A DNA stretch of 64,000 nucleotides from Carallia brachiata (GCA_021464245.1 JADCRB010000019.1:3019130-3083129), one strand, 5' to 3'; shown: positions 23,601 through 36,428, counted from the stretch's first letter. Numbers and translations: made by a program. Notes: generated by a model not told the origin, from the sequence alone.

Positions 23601-26403
23601 ATTACTCAAGTCAAATATGTTTTACTCAAATCTAACATATTTTATTTAATTTTGGAATTTTGGGTAATGTAAGTAGACTATACTCTCATATTTTGTAAAT
23701 ACAAATAGAAAATACCGTCAAAATTGACAAGAAATAATGTATTCAGCTCTTTTCATGTTGAGAAACAATTATTTGATGTTTTGCGACGATGGACCAAAAA
23801 AAAAAATATATTTGATATAAGTGCATTTGGGTTAGGTCGACTATTAACTAATCGGTCCTAAGTTCAAATCCGAGTGATTCCTTCTGAATTCTTGTATGTA
23901 ACTTATCTTTTCAAGATATTCTTAAATCTCAATCTTTGTTTTCAAAATTAATGGTCTTATATACACCTAAAGTGGAAGTTAGGTTAGTTTTCTTTTTCTA
24001 ACATGCACCTTTTTGTTTTCATTAAGAATTCTATTAAATCATCGATCAGTTATATAATAATAATAGTTGTTCCACATTCCATTCTGAAAATTAGAATTTG
24101 AGACTCCTATAATAAAATTTTGAAATTTTAACTATTAGAATATCTCTTAAGTGATAAGATATATTCTTTCGCAAGTGCTATTATATGTATGAGAATGACT
24201 ACGTAGTCGCAAGATTTTCATAGACCCAAATGAACACAAAATAATTTTATACCATGTATGAAGTGTTTTCTATTACATTGATAATCTTTTATACAACATA
24301 AAAGAAATTTTCATAATTTATATTATTTTACTAAACATTTTTTTATCTATATTGTATAAATTATTATTTGTATAATACAAAATACTGTCTATCTAATATA
24401 AAAACATATTACCTATTCATGTCTACAAGATTGGTCGTAAAAAATTTCTTGGCATTTAATTTAATTCGCGCGCCATTTAAAGGAATTGGGCACCACTGTT
24501 TGGTAATGCTTGTACATGTCCACTCCGTTTGTCAGAAAGCGTGGGAATTCCACTTTGTCCCATAGGGAGTTTTTATCAGAAAGCAACACAAGCCTTGCAT
24601 GCTTCCGTACATCCTTCATAACGTGGGCAAAGAAAGATTGATTGACGTAAATCATAAGTTGCTAACCATTATCTTTCTGTTTACAAAAATGGTTTAAAAT
24701 AATTATACATTTCATTTTAAATTATCCAAACAATTAGATCACTTTAATTATACTTTACTTAAAAAAAATTTACCAGAGTTTTTCCTTGGAATATATCAAA
24801 CAGTGGTGCATGTAAATTGATAAACTAAGCAAAAACTACACCTCCCAAAGTCCATTATGCATCCCTTTTTTTGTACGTAAAAAAGATGTCACTCTGCAGT
24901 GCAGTGCAGTAGATTTCTGCGCCATATGATGATAGTGTTTCAGCAGAGCGAACCACTGAAAAGGGTCTGCGAGCTCGCGATTGTCTGCAGTTTTTAAGCT
25001 CATTCTTTTATGTCAATTCCCTTTGTGCCTTTATGTTGCGTACACGATGATTGTAATAAGAAGGCAAATCTGGTACTGTGCGTGTTGTTTAGCTACAGGG
25101 ACGCGTGTATAGTTTTTAATTTTCTCTGTTGCTGTGCTTTCTTTTCTTTTATAAGAAAAATTACATAATTATATAATAATAGATACAAAATTAATACATA
25201 AAAATTTAGATTGTTAAATAAAAATATATTGAAATTTTTTACAAAGAAGATAAATAAATTATTATATTAACTATATGTTTTTATATAATGTAAAAATTAT
25301 GTTTCTGTGCAGTAGAGCTTTTCTTTTATTTGCTTTGCTTTTCTCTTCTTTTCTTCCTCGATTTCCTTTGAAAAAAAGTTAGTGTCCGGTGCTGTTTGGT
25401 GTGTCAAATTTTGTCTTAGTTAAAATTAAAAATATTATTTTTAAAATAAAAATTAATATTTTTAAAATACTTATTATTTTTATATTTTAAAAATATTAGT
25501 GTTTGTTTAAAAAATAATATACACAATTTATCTAAGATAAAAATTAAGACATTTTACGAGTAATATGTAACTGTACTCATTTCCTGTCATAGGCTCGACC
25601 ACCGATGAATTTAGCTAGAGAAATGGAGAGTACTGTGATGATATAAAAGAACTTACCGACTACAAGAAATCTTAACCGATTCAAATTAATATAAACAAAT
25701 TTACATTAAAATTTACTATTTTATTTTATAAATATCTTCATATGTTGTATGAAATGTTTTTCAATTAGTATTAAATTATTCTGAATGTATTTGAAATCAT
25801 AATATTTGAGTTTGTATAGGATTTTCCATTAAAAAAATGTTGTTTGAGATGGGAATCATTGGAGGGACTGGAAGGTATTGCGGATGGTAGAGTAGAGATG
25901 TTGGTTTCCAGTCCATTCCCCAAAGCAGCACTTTTGGGGAAAACCGAATAAAGAATTTGCCAGCGTTTCTGTATACTAATTAAACACTCAAATCACACTA
26001 ACTAATCTTTTTGTGTTTTCCTTTTTTTTTTTTGGGGGATATCCATTGCATAATTTTGATGATGTCGGCAACATCCCATTAAGAAATGTCAAAGTTTCTA
26101 AAAAAAATCCAGCTGTTTGGGTCCCTATGGTCAAAGGAGAGACAAATACAAAGCTCGTTCTTCCTCACAAAGAGCATGAAACAACACAAAGCAAAACCAA
26201 CTTTATTGGAAGTCTTCAATTACCACCTATAGCACAACTGCACCAAGCAAGGACCCTATTCCTAGACCCCCACCTACATTGTAGCAGAAAAGACCAACAA
26301 AATGCATCACAGTCCTTTCAAGTTTTCAATGAGCGAGATTTTGGTCACCTCTCTGCCGAAAGAGTTTTTTGTTTTTTTTTTTTTGTTTTTTCCTTTTGTT
26401 TAG
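20666..26403. other. AT-rich intergenic region
   Basis: No gene is supported. It contains an inverted-repeat element at 22.25-22.98 kb, a possible SINE head near 23.83 kb (AAGTTCAAATCCG, B-box-like), and inverted and direct copies of the window's AT-rich repeat at 21590-21735 and 25150-25300. The stretch 23.1-23.65 kb repeats a loose ~120-base pattern (TTTATTTAA...AATTTTGAGTAA...TGTTTA...AAATTA) several times, probably old tandem sequence. 24.88-25.12 kb is locally GC-richer, with TGCAGTGCAGTGCAG, but has no recognisable product. Confidence 0.5.
22250..22980. mobile_element. hAT-like non-autonomous element
   Basis: The left end AAGGGTTTGTTTGGGTTAAC pairs with the right end, which on the minus strand reads TAGGGGGTGTTTGGGTTAAC. 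The interior next to the left end carries repeated CTGTTACTGATTGC-like units. It contains no coding sequence. A sequence at 35.2-35.37 kb, ending ACACCCCCTAAG with CAACAATTAACAATTAG repeats, looks like the end of a related copy. Confidence 0.55.
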
Positions 26404-26584
26404 TAGGCATGAGCATTTGGGTCCATTCGATTTCTCCAGCTCAGTTTTAGCCAAAACTGAAATAACAAAATCTAACCAAGAGTCAAAACAGATGTGTAAA
26501 CCAAACCGAAAATTTGTTAATGTAGGTCTGTTCTGGTTGCTGCTGAGAAATCTGTTCCCTCCCACCAGACTCAATTTTCTGACA

Positions 26585-26815
26585 TTTTCCAATTATTATT
26601 GCACAAATGCCAGCTAAGAACTACTCAACAAACTTATTTTTTCTGCTATTTTGGCATTAAAAAAAATCAAAATATAAACATTTCATAAGGACAATAATAA
26701 TCCATAAAACAGGTTCTATTTTCCAATGATTATTGCACAAATACCAGCTAAGAACTACTCAACAAACTTATTTTTTCTGCTATTTTGGCATTAAAAAAAA
26801 TCAAAATGAAAACAT
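26585..26815. repeat. Tandem duplication, 134-bp period
   Basis: The stretch 26585-26681 (TTTTCCAATTATTATTGCAC to ATAAACAT) recurs at 26719-26815 with only a few changes. The spacer between them reads CAGGTTCTA-like, which also follows the second copy. This is a recent local duplication with no coding content. Confidence 0.9.
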
Positions 26816-27154
26816 CTAAACAGGTTCTAAAAGCACCCTAACTGTGCATTCCAACCTAAGAAAATTACTAAACTATTAATGTGCATTCAGGTCTAGAAAT
26901 GGTCTCAATAATCTTTTCAATCCTCAAGACTTCAAACTCAAGTCAGAGTTCATGAAAGTCATGAACAATCATACTTCATGACGGGGAATAAGAAGGCAGA
27001 AAGCAGGGGCAAAACCTCCAACAAACATCATTTTGGGGTCAAATTAAACCTTCACCCTGGTTTCTTGAAGTACGTTTTCAATATACAAGCTCATCTAAAT
27101 GAAGTTGATCACAACCGCTGGACAGTCCAACCTGAAGAGAATAATAGATACCAT

Positions 27155-27485
27155 CGAGGTGGTAGTTAAGTGATAAATTGACATATTTATATCCTTACGA
27201 CCTGAGTTCGACTCTCTGTTTCTGCACCGTCCCCTAATAAATAACTGAGTAGTCGTTGAGGTGGCTAAAGACTGTGACACGACGATGAGTTTCATACTTA
27301 ATAATCGTTATGATCTTTTGCGGCAGAGTCACGTTCGACCTCACTGATACTTGGGTGGTAGATCTGCCCTCGTGGGAGCGATTGAACGAGGCAGTTTCAA
27401 ACGAGAGTTATTACAGCTTCAATTCTCAGATTTGATGACCGAGATACTCGTAATAAATTTTTTTTTATAAAAAAAAAAAAAAAGA
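27155..27485 (+). mobile_element. SINE-like retroposon
   Basis: The head GGTGGTAGTTAAGTGATAAA (A-box-like) is followed by CTGAGTTCGACTC (B box). The body runs to poly-T/poly-A at 27460-27483. The 3' half (ACTTGGGTGGTAGATCTGCC ... GAGATACTCGT) matches the 36.1-36.4 kb SINE, which has TACTTGAGTGGTGGGTCTG and CCGATACATCCGTGAG at the same spacing. Both belong to one family. Confidence 0.6.
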
Positions 27486-27616
27486 ACAATTTAACTACCG
27501 AAAACAATCTCAAAAGTAACCGAACGGAACTAGAAACCGAAAAAACCGTCAGTGGTTAAGCCTGAAACCGTTTGGTTTAAAAGCCGAATTACCCGCGAAC
27601 CGTATGCTCACCCCTG

Positions 27617-29578
27617 TGAGGTCCTAGATTTAGCTAGGCCGTATAATGTCCTATGTACTAGGAAAGTCTATCATGAGTCTGATGGTCTTTGAGGTGGGGG
27701 GTGCCCGCGTGGATGGGTAGTCTATCTCGATGGAAGATTTTTCTTAGTTGTGGAGCCCTCATCCAAAATAGTCGCAGCCTAGTCTTGTGATCATATATGT
27801 TTGTCCCCCCTAATCATAGCACACCTTAGTTGCAGTAATAGGCCCTTCTGGCCTTATATCACAACCCTTCCATTATTTGCTGGATGGCAAACACAGAAAC
27901 ACTGAAGATTGTAACTTGTAAGTCGAAAAGCCACAGCATGATAACGAGGAGTTGACCATACATATCTCTATACATATACATTTGCCATTTGCCCATGACT
28001 TGCAGCTTTTCTTCTTTGAGGTTTACCCAACAGCTTTTTTGTTTTTTTTTTCCCCTTTTTTTTTATCTAGCATGTTAAAAAAAAAAAATTAGAAGAATTG
28101 ATCTCATGACTTCATTCATCAATTTGAGTATAGCCCATCAAGTAAAAATTGATGGACTAGCATTGAATTTCTTTACTGGCTGTAACTATCAGTTGATATT
28201 AGAAGCAAACAAATCAGTTTATTGTTTACTAAGATATACCCAAGAAGGCCTTGAACAAACTGCATAAAGCTCAGATGGCTCATAAAAAAATGGATAATCC
28301 CCATAGGAGCGCTCACAATCGAGATGTCCATGCTTCAGTTGCTATATCTTTGATGATGGTGTTTGCTTGTGCCACGCGTGCCCTTGACTACTCAAAACCA
28401 ACGTAAAAGGAAAAGAAAAAAAAAAAAAAAAGGGGGAAAAGAGAGAGATCCACGTTTTCAACATTAGGCACAATATAGTATCCCGAAGAAGATTACAAAA
28501 AGGAAAAAAAAAATCACATCTACTAGGCGTCTTGTAACGTAATAGTCCAATAAGCCAAAACTTCGATTGGATATTTGGATATTTCACAAACGACCAATAA
28601 TAGCTCTTGCCATTTTGACCAATTGCAACCTAAAACTCCCCCAAGCAATAAAGACAGGAAACTTGCCCAGCTCGACTCTTTTGACTCCTCAGAGTCTGCC
28701 CTCAAGAACCTGATTCGTGAAAGATTAAGTATATTACTGTTCAGGGAGTCCTGTTCCTCCCAAGCATCGGCCCTTTTGGAAAGGACTCAGCAATCTCAAG
28801 CAACACGTCGGTCAAAAAAGTCACAGGATCATGAGGGCAGAAGTTGAATGGCAAGTCACCACAATGAGACACCAAAAAGATCAAGATCCCATCCAAAAGT
28901 TGAGGGAAAATTAGAGGATATACTGTTCTCCAAGCACCGTATCTAGCACTAGCTATGATGCTTTTTGACTGTGGTCATGCCTTTCAATACTAGACACTAT
29001 TTGTGTTTGAAGCTCATCCGCATTCACATTCCATTTACCTACTTCCCAACTAAATCTTTGTCGTCGTAGAAGTCTGGAAACAAGCCACTGATATGTTTGA
29101 TGCCAGACAATTTAGCATGCTGGAAACCCTTGCAATCAACCAACATCTTGGAAAAAGCTTACTCCTGCCAAATGGGTAAACGGCAAATATTCCAAAGCCA
29201 ACAAAAAAGGACAAGGCACAAGTCAACAGAATGGAGTCCTTTTCAATCATTTTCTTTGTCCCCAAATGTTAACAAACTTAGCGGCACTAGTCAAAGATTA
29301 TCTACTGCATTGACAATCGAATTTGGGAGTTATGTAATACATTGTACTCCGGTCACTCAAAATCAATAGACCATTTCTATGTCAAAAAAAAAAAAACATC
29401 AATAGACCATTTCTTTGTTCATATGGAAAGATCTTAAACTATTTAATATTCAAAAATATCTGCAACAACTAACATTGTCCTCCGGTCACTCAAAATCAAT
29501 AGACCATTTCTCTGTTCATATGGAAAGATCTAAACTATTTAATATCCAAAATATCTGTACTTGGGACCGCCACAATTT
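27617..29578. other. Intergenic region downstream of the DCL-like gene
   Basis: No gene is clearly supported. The + frame 28575-28847 (90 aa, Ser/Gln-rich) has mildly coding-like composition but no family I recognise and no visible splice partners. A local duplication is present: CTCCGGTCACTCAAAATCAA with ~85 following bases occurs at about 29346 and again at about 29480. 29480-29578 is probably 3' UTR or flank of the minus-strand gene. Confidence 0.45.
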
Positions 29579-32500
29579 TTAGTTTGAGACACCGTATTTC
29601 CTGCCATGTTTAAAGTGCTTTTTAATGAAACTTTCGGCGCAGGCTGGGTACTGATCTCGGATGTAAGCTCGCAGACATTTATGATAAGAGAAGTCTATGC
29701 ATTCCCCATCAGTTCTTACAACAAACATACACCTTTGTCTTCTAAATTGGGGGTGACGATCAACCTTCAGTAACAGAAGCAAAAGAGCAATTCAGTTAGA
29801 AACCTGGAAAATGCTAGAACAGATGTTGGAATAACCATTAGACATAGCAAGTTTTGGAGAAGACACAACATATATTCAGTTAGGGAACTGGAATTAAAAA
29901 AACATAATAATAATCTCATACAGACAAGCCAAACATTTAACAGTAGACTTGATTGGGTGCTAGATTTTTTGTTTTGCAATTTATAGATTGGCAAATTGCC
30001 CCTAAAGCAGACTTAAGTATGTGAATTCAAGCATAAATCTGCAAAGGAAGAAGTATGATAGTGTAAAAAAGTTAAGCAAGGCAGCTGAAGCCTAATATGA
30101 AAAAGTCCTATAAAAAAAAATTTACTCAGTAACATTTACTCGATAAACATCTCACCACAATAAAATCAAGTCCACATCCAATCTTATCTTCAGAGTTAGG
30201 ATGATAAGCAAGAAGCTTCTTCACCACAGCTTCCTCATCTTCAGCTGTTAGACATTCCCCATCTTTGTACCTGGAGAAAGAGATTCAGTAAAATAAAATA
30301 AACTTTCCCACTCCTGCAATGTTAATATGAATCTTATGGAAATTTTGATGCAGCTCAACCACATATGTAGTTTCTCACAACAAGGCAGTGGTCATTCCAT
30401 GCATGTGAATATATTTAACGACTTACACGCCACATTGTGTTGTTCAACCCCAATAAAATTTATTAGAAGATTGACTGCATAAAAAGTCCACATATGGAGT
30501 ACAAACTCAAATCCACCATAATGCTCCAGTTGATGGATACCAATAAAATGAATGGGATAATAAAGAAGCCTGCTTCATCATTACGTTCAACACTGTGAAC
30601 AATTTCAATAAGTAAATGAGGAGTTTGTTTATAAATAATCAGCCATTTATGGCCCAGATTACCATTAAGAATTTCAAAGAGGAACAATGAAGGATAGTAA
30701 GACCTAGAGGGGTATATGCAACCACCCCATCCCACCCCCCTCCCACACCCCCAAAAGAAGAACCGCATTCCCAACGTGTGCTGTTAAATATGCGAACAAA
30801 CTTACCACCTCCCCCCACAAAAAGAAAGTCTTTTTGCTTTTGCCTCCTACAAAATACTCGTTATTGTAGCTCCTGGTAAGACCTGTGGTAACTTATTAGA
30901 TAATGGTTAGTATTCTTATTCACACAAGAAATCCAAATAGGGATACAACAATTAGACCTTGTCACGAGTTCAGTCAATGAATTGATCTACAGACCTCCTT
31001 TTACAAATCAAAGAATGCACGGAACTCCACACATGAAAAATTGTACGGTTATGTTGGATTCCAATCAACAACAGAAGTTTGCTTTGAAACGATGCATTAA
31101 GCACTAAAAGCAATTTTGAGTTCACTTGGGGTTTATGCTTGTTTATTCATTTGCAAAAAGTTTGACAATCTATCTACTCCCTACTTGTTTGGATGCAGCT
31201 TCATGAGCAATCTTTGCTCAAAGAAAGAAATCAGAACATGCTTTCTCAAAATCCCACCCTATCCTCATTCCAAGGGATGCCTGAATTATTTGGACTAGAG
31301 CACCAAAATGCATAATCGAGAGCACTGTTATTTTCCAACGTACCTCTTTCTAGCAACCAATGCGTGAATCTCATTTTTGCTTCCTATACTTCTAGGAGGT
31401 GAAGATTCCTAAATTCAATGGATCACTAAGTATAACAACTCGATGAAATTCACGGGGACAACTTTTGAGCCACAGGATGCTTTGTACCACACAACAAGAT
31501 ACAAAACATGAGGAACCAAATTTGGCGCTCTATTGCTCAGAATTAAGTTGTCAAATGGCTTGCCATGAAAGAAGAGGCCCACATCACAGTAAAATCCATT
31601 TCCTTTTAAACTCAAAAGACTTATAGAGAGCAGATGGTTGTAAACAAATTACAAGATTAAAGAGCCCACTAGGGATAACTATCACTAAAGGCTGCATTAG
31701 AGCTTAATGTAAACATATTCAACGTATAATGTATCATCATGGCTCATTTACACACTTATGAGGCTTTTGGGTTGCGGGATTTCGTGACAGGTAGAGCCCT
31801 ACAAGTTCAAAGGCATCTCTGCCATTTCAATCCATATTCCAGAAAGCATTGTAAAACCTCTAAAAACTGTAAGAATCCTAACTGGGTTGAGCAGGCAAGA
31901 TTAAGAAAATAACAAGTTTAATAGGGATAGAGGAGCACGAGACAAAACAAAATGACTGAAAAGTAAATTGGAAGACAGTTGAATCTACCTTCTTAAATAC
32001 GAGATGACATTAACTCCAACAATCCCAAAACCCGTAAATTAGAACACTTTAACGAAATTCTCCCTTGTTCCTTGATAACCGATAACCCAGCCAGCGCTCT
32101 CCGAAAGACATTATAGCACCATTTACATAGTCCATAAGCAAATAACCCCCAGCACACAAATCACAGAAACTACAAATGAAGGAAAAGTTACCGAAGACGA
32201 GGTTAAATTGGCTAAAAACTTTTAAATTGGTCGGAACATTAATTGGAACAAAGCCGAGACAGCTTTATAGGACTCAATGCAACAGTTTTAAGAAATGTAA
32301 GAACCAAGATTGTGTCCCCAGAACAAAACACAAGCAACACAGCAAAGGTAAAACAAAACGACATTAATTGCATCGCACCAAGAACCCAATTCAACTAAGT
32401 GTCATCGAGCATTAAAATTTACTAATTCAATCAATAAAAATATTTTCTTTAATAAAAAAGAATAAAGAAAAAGCCAAAAGCAGAGAAGGCAACAGAGAAA

Positions 32501-32799
32501 GACCTATTAGAGTTGATGATTTCCTTCGCGAGCGTAACAATGGGCTCGATATCTTTCAGAATCTCTGCTTCTTTTTCTTTCCATTTCCGGTACTCTGAAT
32601 CGTCCCAAGTCGTGTGCTTAAGCGGGTCCCGTGCCTTCAAAGCTGCCGCCGTCTTCTCCACAGAGGACGTCTTCTCGTGCAGCAGATTAGACTCCGTAGC
32701 GGCACACCATGGTCTTCGAAGCTGCGAGAGGATCCCAACGCCAAGGCGGTTGTGAAGGCGGAGCAGGGAAGCGCCGCCCCTGAGGAATGCTGCTGCCAT
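29579..32799 (-). CDS. DCL-like protein (DUF3223), organelle-targeted
   Basis: This is a homologue of the DCL (Defective Chloroplasts and Leaves) family, whose founding member in tomato is needed for chloroplast development and plastid rRNA maturation. The closest remembered form is Arabidopsis At3g46630. The exons, in transcript order, are 32799-32504, 30270-30156 and 29764-29579, totalling 597 nt and encoding 198 aa. The N terminus (MAAAFLRGGASLLRLHNRLG) is Arg/Leu/Ala-rich and acid-free, a transit-peptide pattern suggesting mitochondrion or plastid. The DUF3223 domain starts around residue 99: RYKDGECLTAEDEEAVVKKLLAYHP, KIGCGLDFIV, then VDRHPQFRRQRCMFVVRTDG and IDFSYHKCLRAYI. Intron 1 is long (2233 bp), intron 2 is 391 bp, and both are GT-AG. 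The exon 3 acceptor (CTGAAG) is weak but required by frame. The start is the first ATG of the frame. A MITE-like element lies only ~100 bp upstream of it. Confidence 0.9.
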
Positions 32800-32899
32800 T
32801 TTTGGATTTTTTTTATTTTTTTGGCGTTCCAGTGGACGGTGGATGCCGGAGGGACTGAGTTGCCCAAGTATGAAACGTGGCCGCGTGTGCAGAATTAAG

Positions 32900-33174
32900 G
32901 ACGTGTTTGTTGCGCTTTCTTTTAGTGGGAAAGAAAAAATTATAATTATTATTTTTCACTTTTTTCTACACTTTTTCTCTCAATTTTCCTTATATATCCA
33001 AATAATTTATTTTTTTCATTACTTTTTCTCTCATAAATTACTATTTATCTTTTCTTTCTTTACACCTTTTTCTTACAACTTTTTCTACTTATTTAAATAA
33101 TTTATTTTTCTCATTATTTTCTTTTTCTTTTCTCACTTTTTCCCACCGTTTTTCCCAACACAACAAACACAGCG
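32900..33174. mobile_element. hAT-like MITE in the proximal promoter of the DCL-like gene
   Basis: The left end GACGTGTTTGTTGCGCTTTC pairs with the right end, which on the minus strand reads CGCTGTGTTTGTTGTGTTGGG. The interior is T-rich with repeated CTTTTTCTC and CAACTTTTTC blocks and is non-coding. The start codon of the minus-strand gene is ~100 bp away. A similar element sits at 39.39-39.66 kb. An exact target duplication is not clear. Confidence 0.5.
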
Positions 33175-33474
33175 CAAGTGTAGTGCGCTGCTGGGCCGCT
33201 GGCCCAAGGCCACCCAGCCTTGCCTAGTTCGTCGTTGTCAATTAGTTTATTACTATGATTGCTTTTAATTTACGTGTCTTTGATACAAGATGCGGAGGGG
33301 ACGTGGGGGGATGGAAAGCACATTAATTTTATGTGTGTTTGCAGCACAGCACATTAATTTTAATTGTTTTGTATGTTATGTACTTTAAAAACATTGTGTA
33401 GAATCTAAATCACATTTTTTTCTTCTCTGTTTTTTTTTCGTCAATCGCCACTTCATCCAGCTATTAGTTTTTGA

Positions 33475-33775
33475 GCACTATTATATCATTATCTTTTAAA
33501 TGATTATTTCGTAATTGTCACTATATGATATGATAGATAAATTATACGACACGATAAAAGAATTAGAAGGAAATTATACAATATGTCAAAGGGAAAAATA
33601 CAATGTGTATAACCAGTCACTAAAACAACTTTTTTAATAGCTGATTACACGCGTCGTATAATTTTTTTAACATGTGATATAATTTATTTCTAATTTATCA
33701 GTCATATCGTATAATTTATTTATCATGTCGTATAATAACAACTACAAAACAGTCATTTAACAAACAACTAAAAAA
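33475..33775. repeat. Inverted repeat, AT-rich
   Basis: The left arm ACTATATGATATGATAGATA with ATTATACGAC is mirrored on the right by TCGTATAATTTATTTATCATG. The outer parts (ATTATTTCGTAATTGTC and its complement) also pair. This is probably an old MITE; edges are approximate. Confidence 0.5.
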
Positions 33776-34739
33776 ATTTTCTGTTAATTTTTTACCTCTG
33801 CAGTCATTGGCGGATGCATTAATACAGTTGCCTACCATGAAAAAAGAGAGAATATATTTTAATAATAATTTATTTTAATTTTGATTCAATGTCCACTGAA
33901 ATTAGAGCTTTGTCTCTTCTAAATTTTATGTATACTCTCTTTTATATATATATTTTTGTATATGTATATAAATTTTATGGCGTGACAAAAATTTTTAGAT
34001 CTATTATTTGTTGAAATAATTAGTAGTTATTACCTTAACAGTTAGTAGAAAATAAGTTTTATTGCTTGCACTACGCGTAGTTGTTCTTCTATACTTATGC
34101 TTTTTGGTAATTCTAAATTATCGCAGAAAAAAATACAACAATATAATTTTTATGTGACATTTTCCTACAGTAATCAAGGACCAGAAATTATAGATAGAAT
34201 ATGTATTTCTAAATTTTTTTATCACAGAAAATAAAAGCTGTCCTAACAATTCAGAAGAATTTTAAGATAATAAAATTATATAATTAAGGAAAATTGTCTC
34301 ATTCAGCTAACCATCCCCAAAAAAAAGGTGGCTGTGGGTGTGTGTGGTAGTAACTTAAGAAAGAGATGGTTCTTAATGATCAATTGGTATCTGTTTTGTC
34401 TTGAATCATGAAAAGAACACTAATAATAAAGATTTAAATTTAAAAGCACTTCACTCTCCTCTCCTTCTGTTTGGAAAAAAAGGGGAAAAAATTCATTAGA
34501 TAAATTTTTCTCCTCTACTGATTGTCAATTTAACATATATAGTCTTTCAAAATAAATACCTCCCATTGATGAAGAGTAACAAAGAGGAAACAAATGCTAA
34601 TGTAATTTTTTTTTTTTGGGTGAAGTTGAATTTTGGGTCTCCCATTTCTGTTCTTTTATTATTTTTTTTAAAGGAAAAATAACTAATTTCATTCAACCTA
34701 ATAATATAGAGAATAATGGGTGACGACTGACGAGGGAAG

Positions 34740-34940
34740 AGGCATGCGGTAAATTTGGCAATTAATGAGCAACACTGTTAACTTGCCTACTAATATGTAA
34801 AATAGCAAAAGAATTGAAAGCAGCAGCCATGCTTTGGATATCGGCAGCAATTTGACCAGCGTTTATAGAGAGATCCATAACAGATGATTGGATGACTTTG
34901 ATAGCTAGCAGACAGTCAGATTCTTCCATAATTTATGATA
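34740..34940 (-). mobile_element. LINE RNase H-domain fragment
   Basis: Read on minus, the sequence gives MEESDCLLAIKVIQSSVMDL then AADIQSMAAAFNSFAILHIS and RQVNSVAH, followed by a stop. This is the typical end of the plant LINE RNase H domain (E-S-D-x-L, spacer, R-x-x-N-x-x-A-H). It is truncated on both sides and not functional. Confidence 0.6.
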
Positions 34941-36084
34941 AAAATAATATTATTTCAAGTATAATAATCTTCTTTTTTCTCTCTTTTTTTTTTTTCCTTT
35001 CTTTAATTTTTATTATGTGATTAATAACTCACACAATAATAATAATAATATTTTTTTAAGTAGAGTAATATATATGACAAAAATAATACTTTTGAAAAAA
35101 TATATTATTATAAATTATAATTTATCTTCAATTCACACATTTACACATTTAAAATTTTTTATTTATTAATACATAAGATATATTTTTATAATATTAGTTT
35201 AGATTAGTTGTTGATAACAACTGCTAATGTTAATTTAACCAAACACTATAATTTCATTTTATTCATTAATAACAACAATAGTAACAGTACTCATCAATCA
35301 GCAACAACAATTAACAATTAGTAATAACAATAATAACAGCAACTAGCAATGGTAAAATCCCAACACCCCCTAAGATTTTTGCTGAAAAAGACCTTGAAAT
35401 ATTTAGTGGGAAATTAACTTATCTCTCTTCACTTTCCTCTCCCTAAAAAACATTTTTCAAATATAAATGCTTACCCTTTCCCTTTGCTTTCCTCTCTCTC
35501 TCTCCTCTTTTTTCCCTTTCCCAAACACAATGTTAGAGTAATTCTGTAGATCAGTTGATGGTGAAGTGGAAACTTCATTCTTGAAATCGTCGTACAGCTG
35601 CAATGCGTGTGGATAACTTGTATAGGTAGTTTCTTGCCTTGCATAAGCCATAGGTTGCTTGATTTCCAAATAAACCAAGCGTGCGAAACCTATTTCTGTT
35701 CTTTTATTCAGCTTAATAAAGTTCAAACAATCCTTTGTTAGGTAAGTTTAAGAGGATGACACGTTTGAAGAATGTCCACGTGATCCAATAAAACATTAGG
35801 CAATGTGAATTTGTGAATGTTACAAAACGACTTAATTGATGTTCAATAAAACAAAAACAAAAACAAAATAGATTGCTTGAGTGTACAATGTTCATGCCTC
35901 AATACGCGCGAGTAAGAGGGAATACCATTTTGTGGTTCAAAACGAGCGAATACCATTTACATTGCACTAAGGTGTCACATGGGTTTCCTTCGAGTCAACC
36001 CATCTAGAGAGCACGACATAGCCCAGAGAAGCATGTTAGCTATTATTTGCAGCAACAAATTCAATCAACCAAGTATAAGCTATG

Positions 36085-36428
36085 AGATATAGACTCAGAA
36101 TACTGCCGAAGTAATAACTTTAATAGTAAGTTAATGGCTTTGTTCTCGCATTAGCTCAAGTTTGAGTTCCCGCGGTGTAGTCTCTTAGCTAATGCAAGTT
36201 GTGCATGTGCCGCATGAGTTTCAGACTCGTTAACATCGAGGTCTGACGTGGAAGCGACACATTCGATTTCAACAGTACTTGAGTGGTGGGTCTGTCCCTA
36301 TAGCGATAGTTGAATTGGGCATTCAAAAACAGGTGTTACTTTAACTCAAGCCCACAGATGCCATAACCGATACATCCGTGAGCTTTTTTTATTTATTGAC
36401 AAAAAAAAAAAGATATAGAGTTAGAATA
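36085..36428 (+). mobile_element. SINE-like retroposon with ~18-bp target duplication
   Basis: The body is 36103-36410 and ends in an A-run at 36401-36411. Flanks AGATATAGACTCAGAATA (36085-36102) and AGATATAGAGTTAGAATA (36411-36428) match 16 of 18. The head carries TTTGAGTTCCCGCGG (B-box-like). The 3' part matches the SINE at 27.2-27.5 kb. Fairly old, to judge by the divergence of the duplicated flanks. Confidence 0.68.

Larger units (their letters stand above)
26404..27616. mobile_element. Possible hAT-like element with nested tandem repeat and SINE
   Basis: The left end TAGGCATGAGCATTTGGG and the right end (minus strand CAGGGGTGAGCATACGG) resemble the TAGGGGTGAGCA-type termini seen on plant non-autonomous elements. 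Near the right end are AACCGAAC-type motifs usual in that class. Inside lie a 134-bp tandem duplication (26585-26815) and a SINE-like unit (about 27155-27485). I could not confirm a target duplication, so the boundaries are inferred. Confidence 0.4.

Noticed and set aside
23820..23960. tRNA gene suggested by AAGTTCAAATCC
   Set aside because: Only a B-box-like motif is present; no acceptor stem or cloverleaf can be formed. At best a SINE fragment.
26013..26450. 145-aa plus-strand frame
   Set aside because: It begins and ends in Phe runs from poly-T tracts, and the middle matches no family.
28575..28847. 90-aa Ser/Gln-rich frame
   Set aside because: Composition is mildly coding-like, but no motif, splice partner or promoter was found; left as unassigned sequence.
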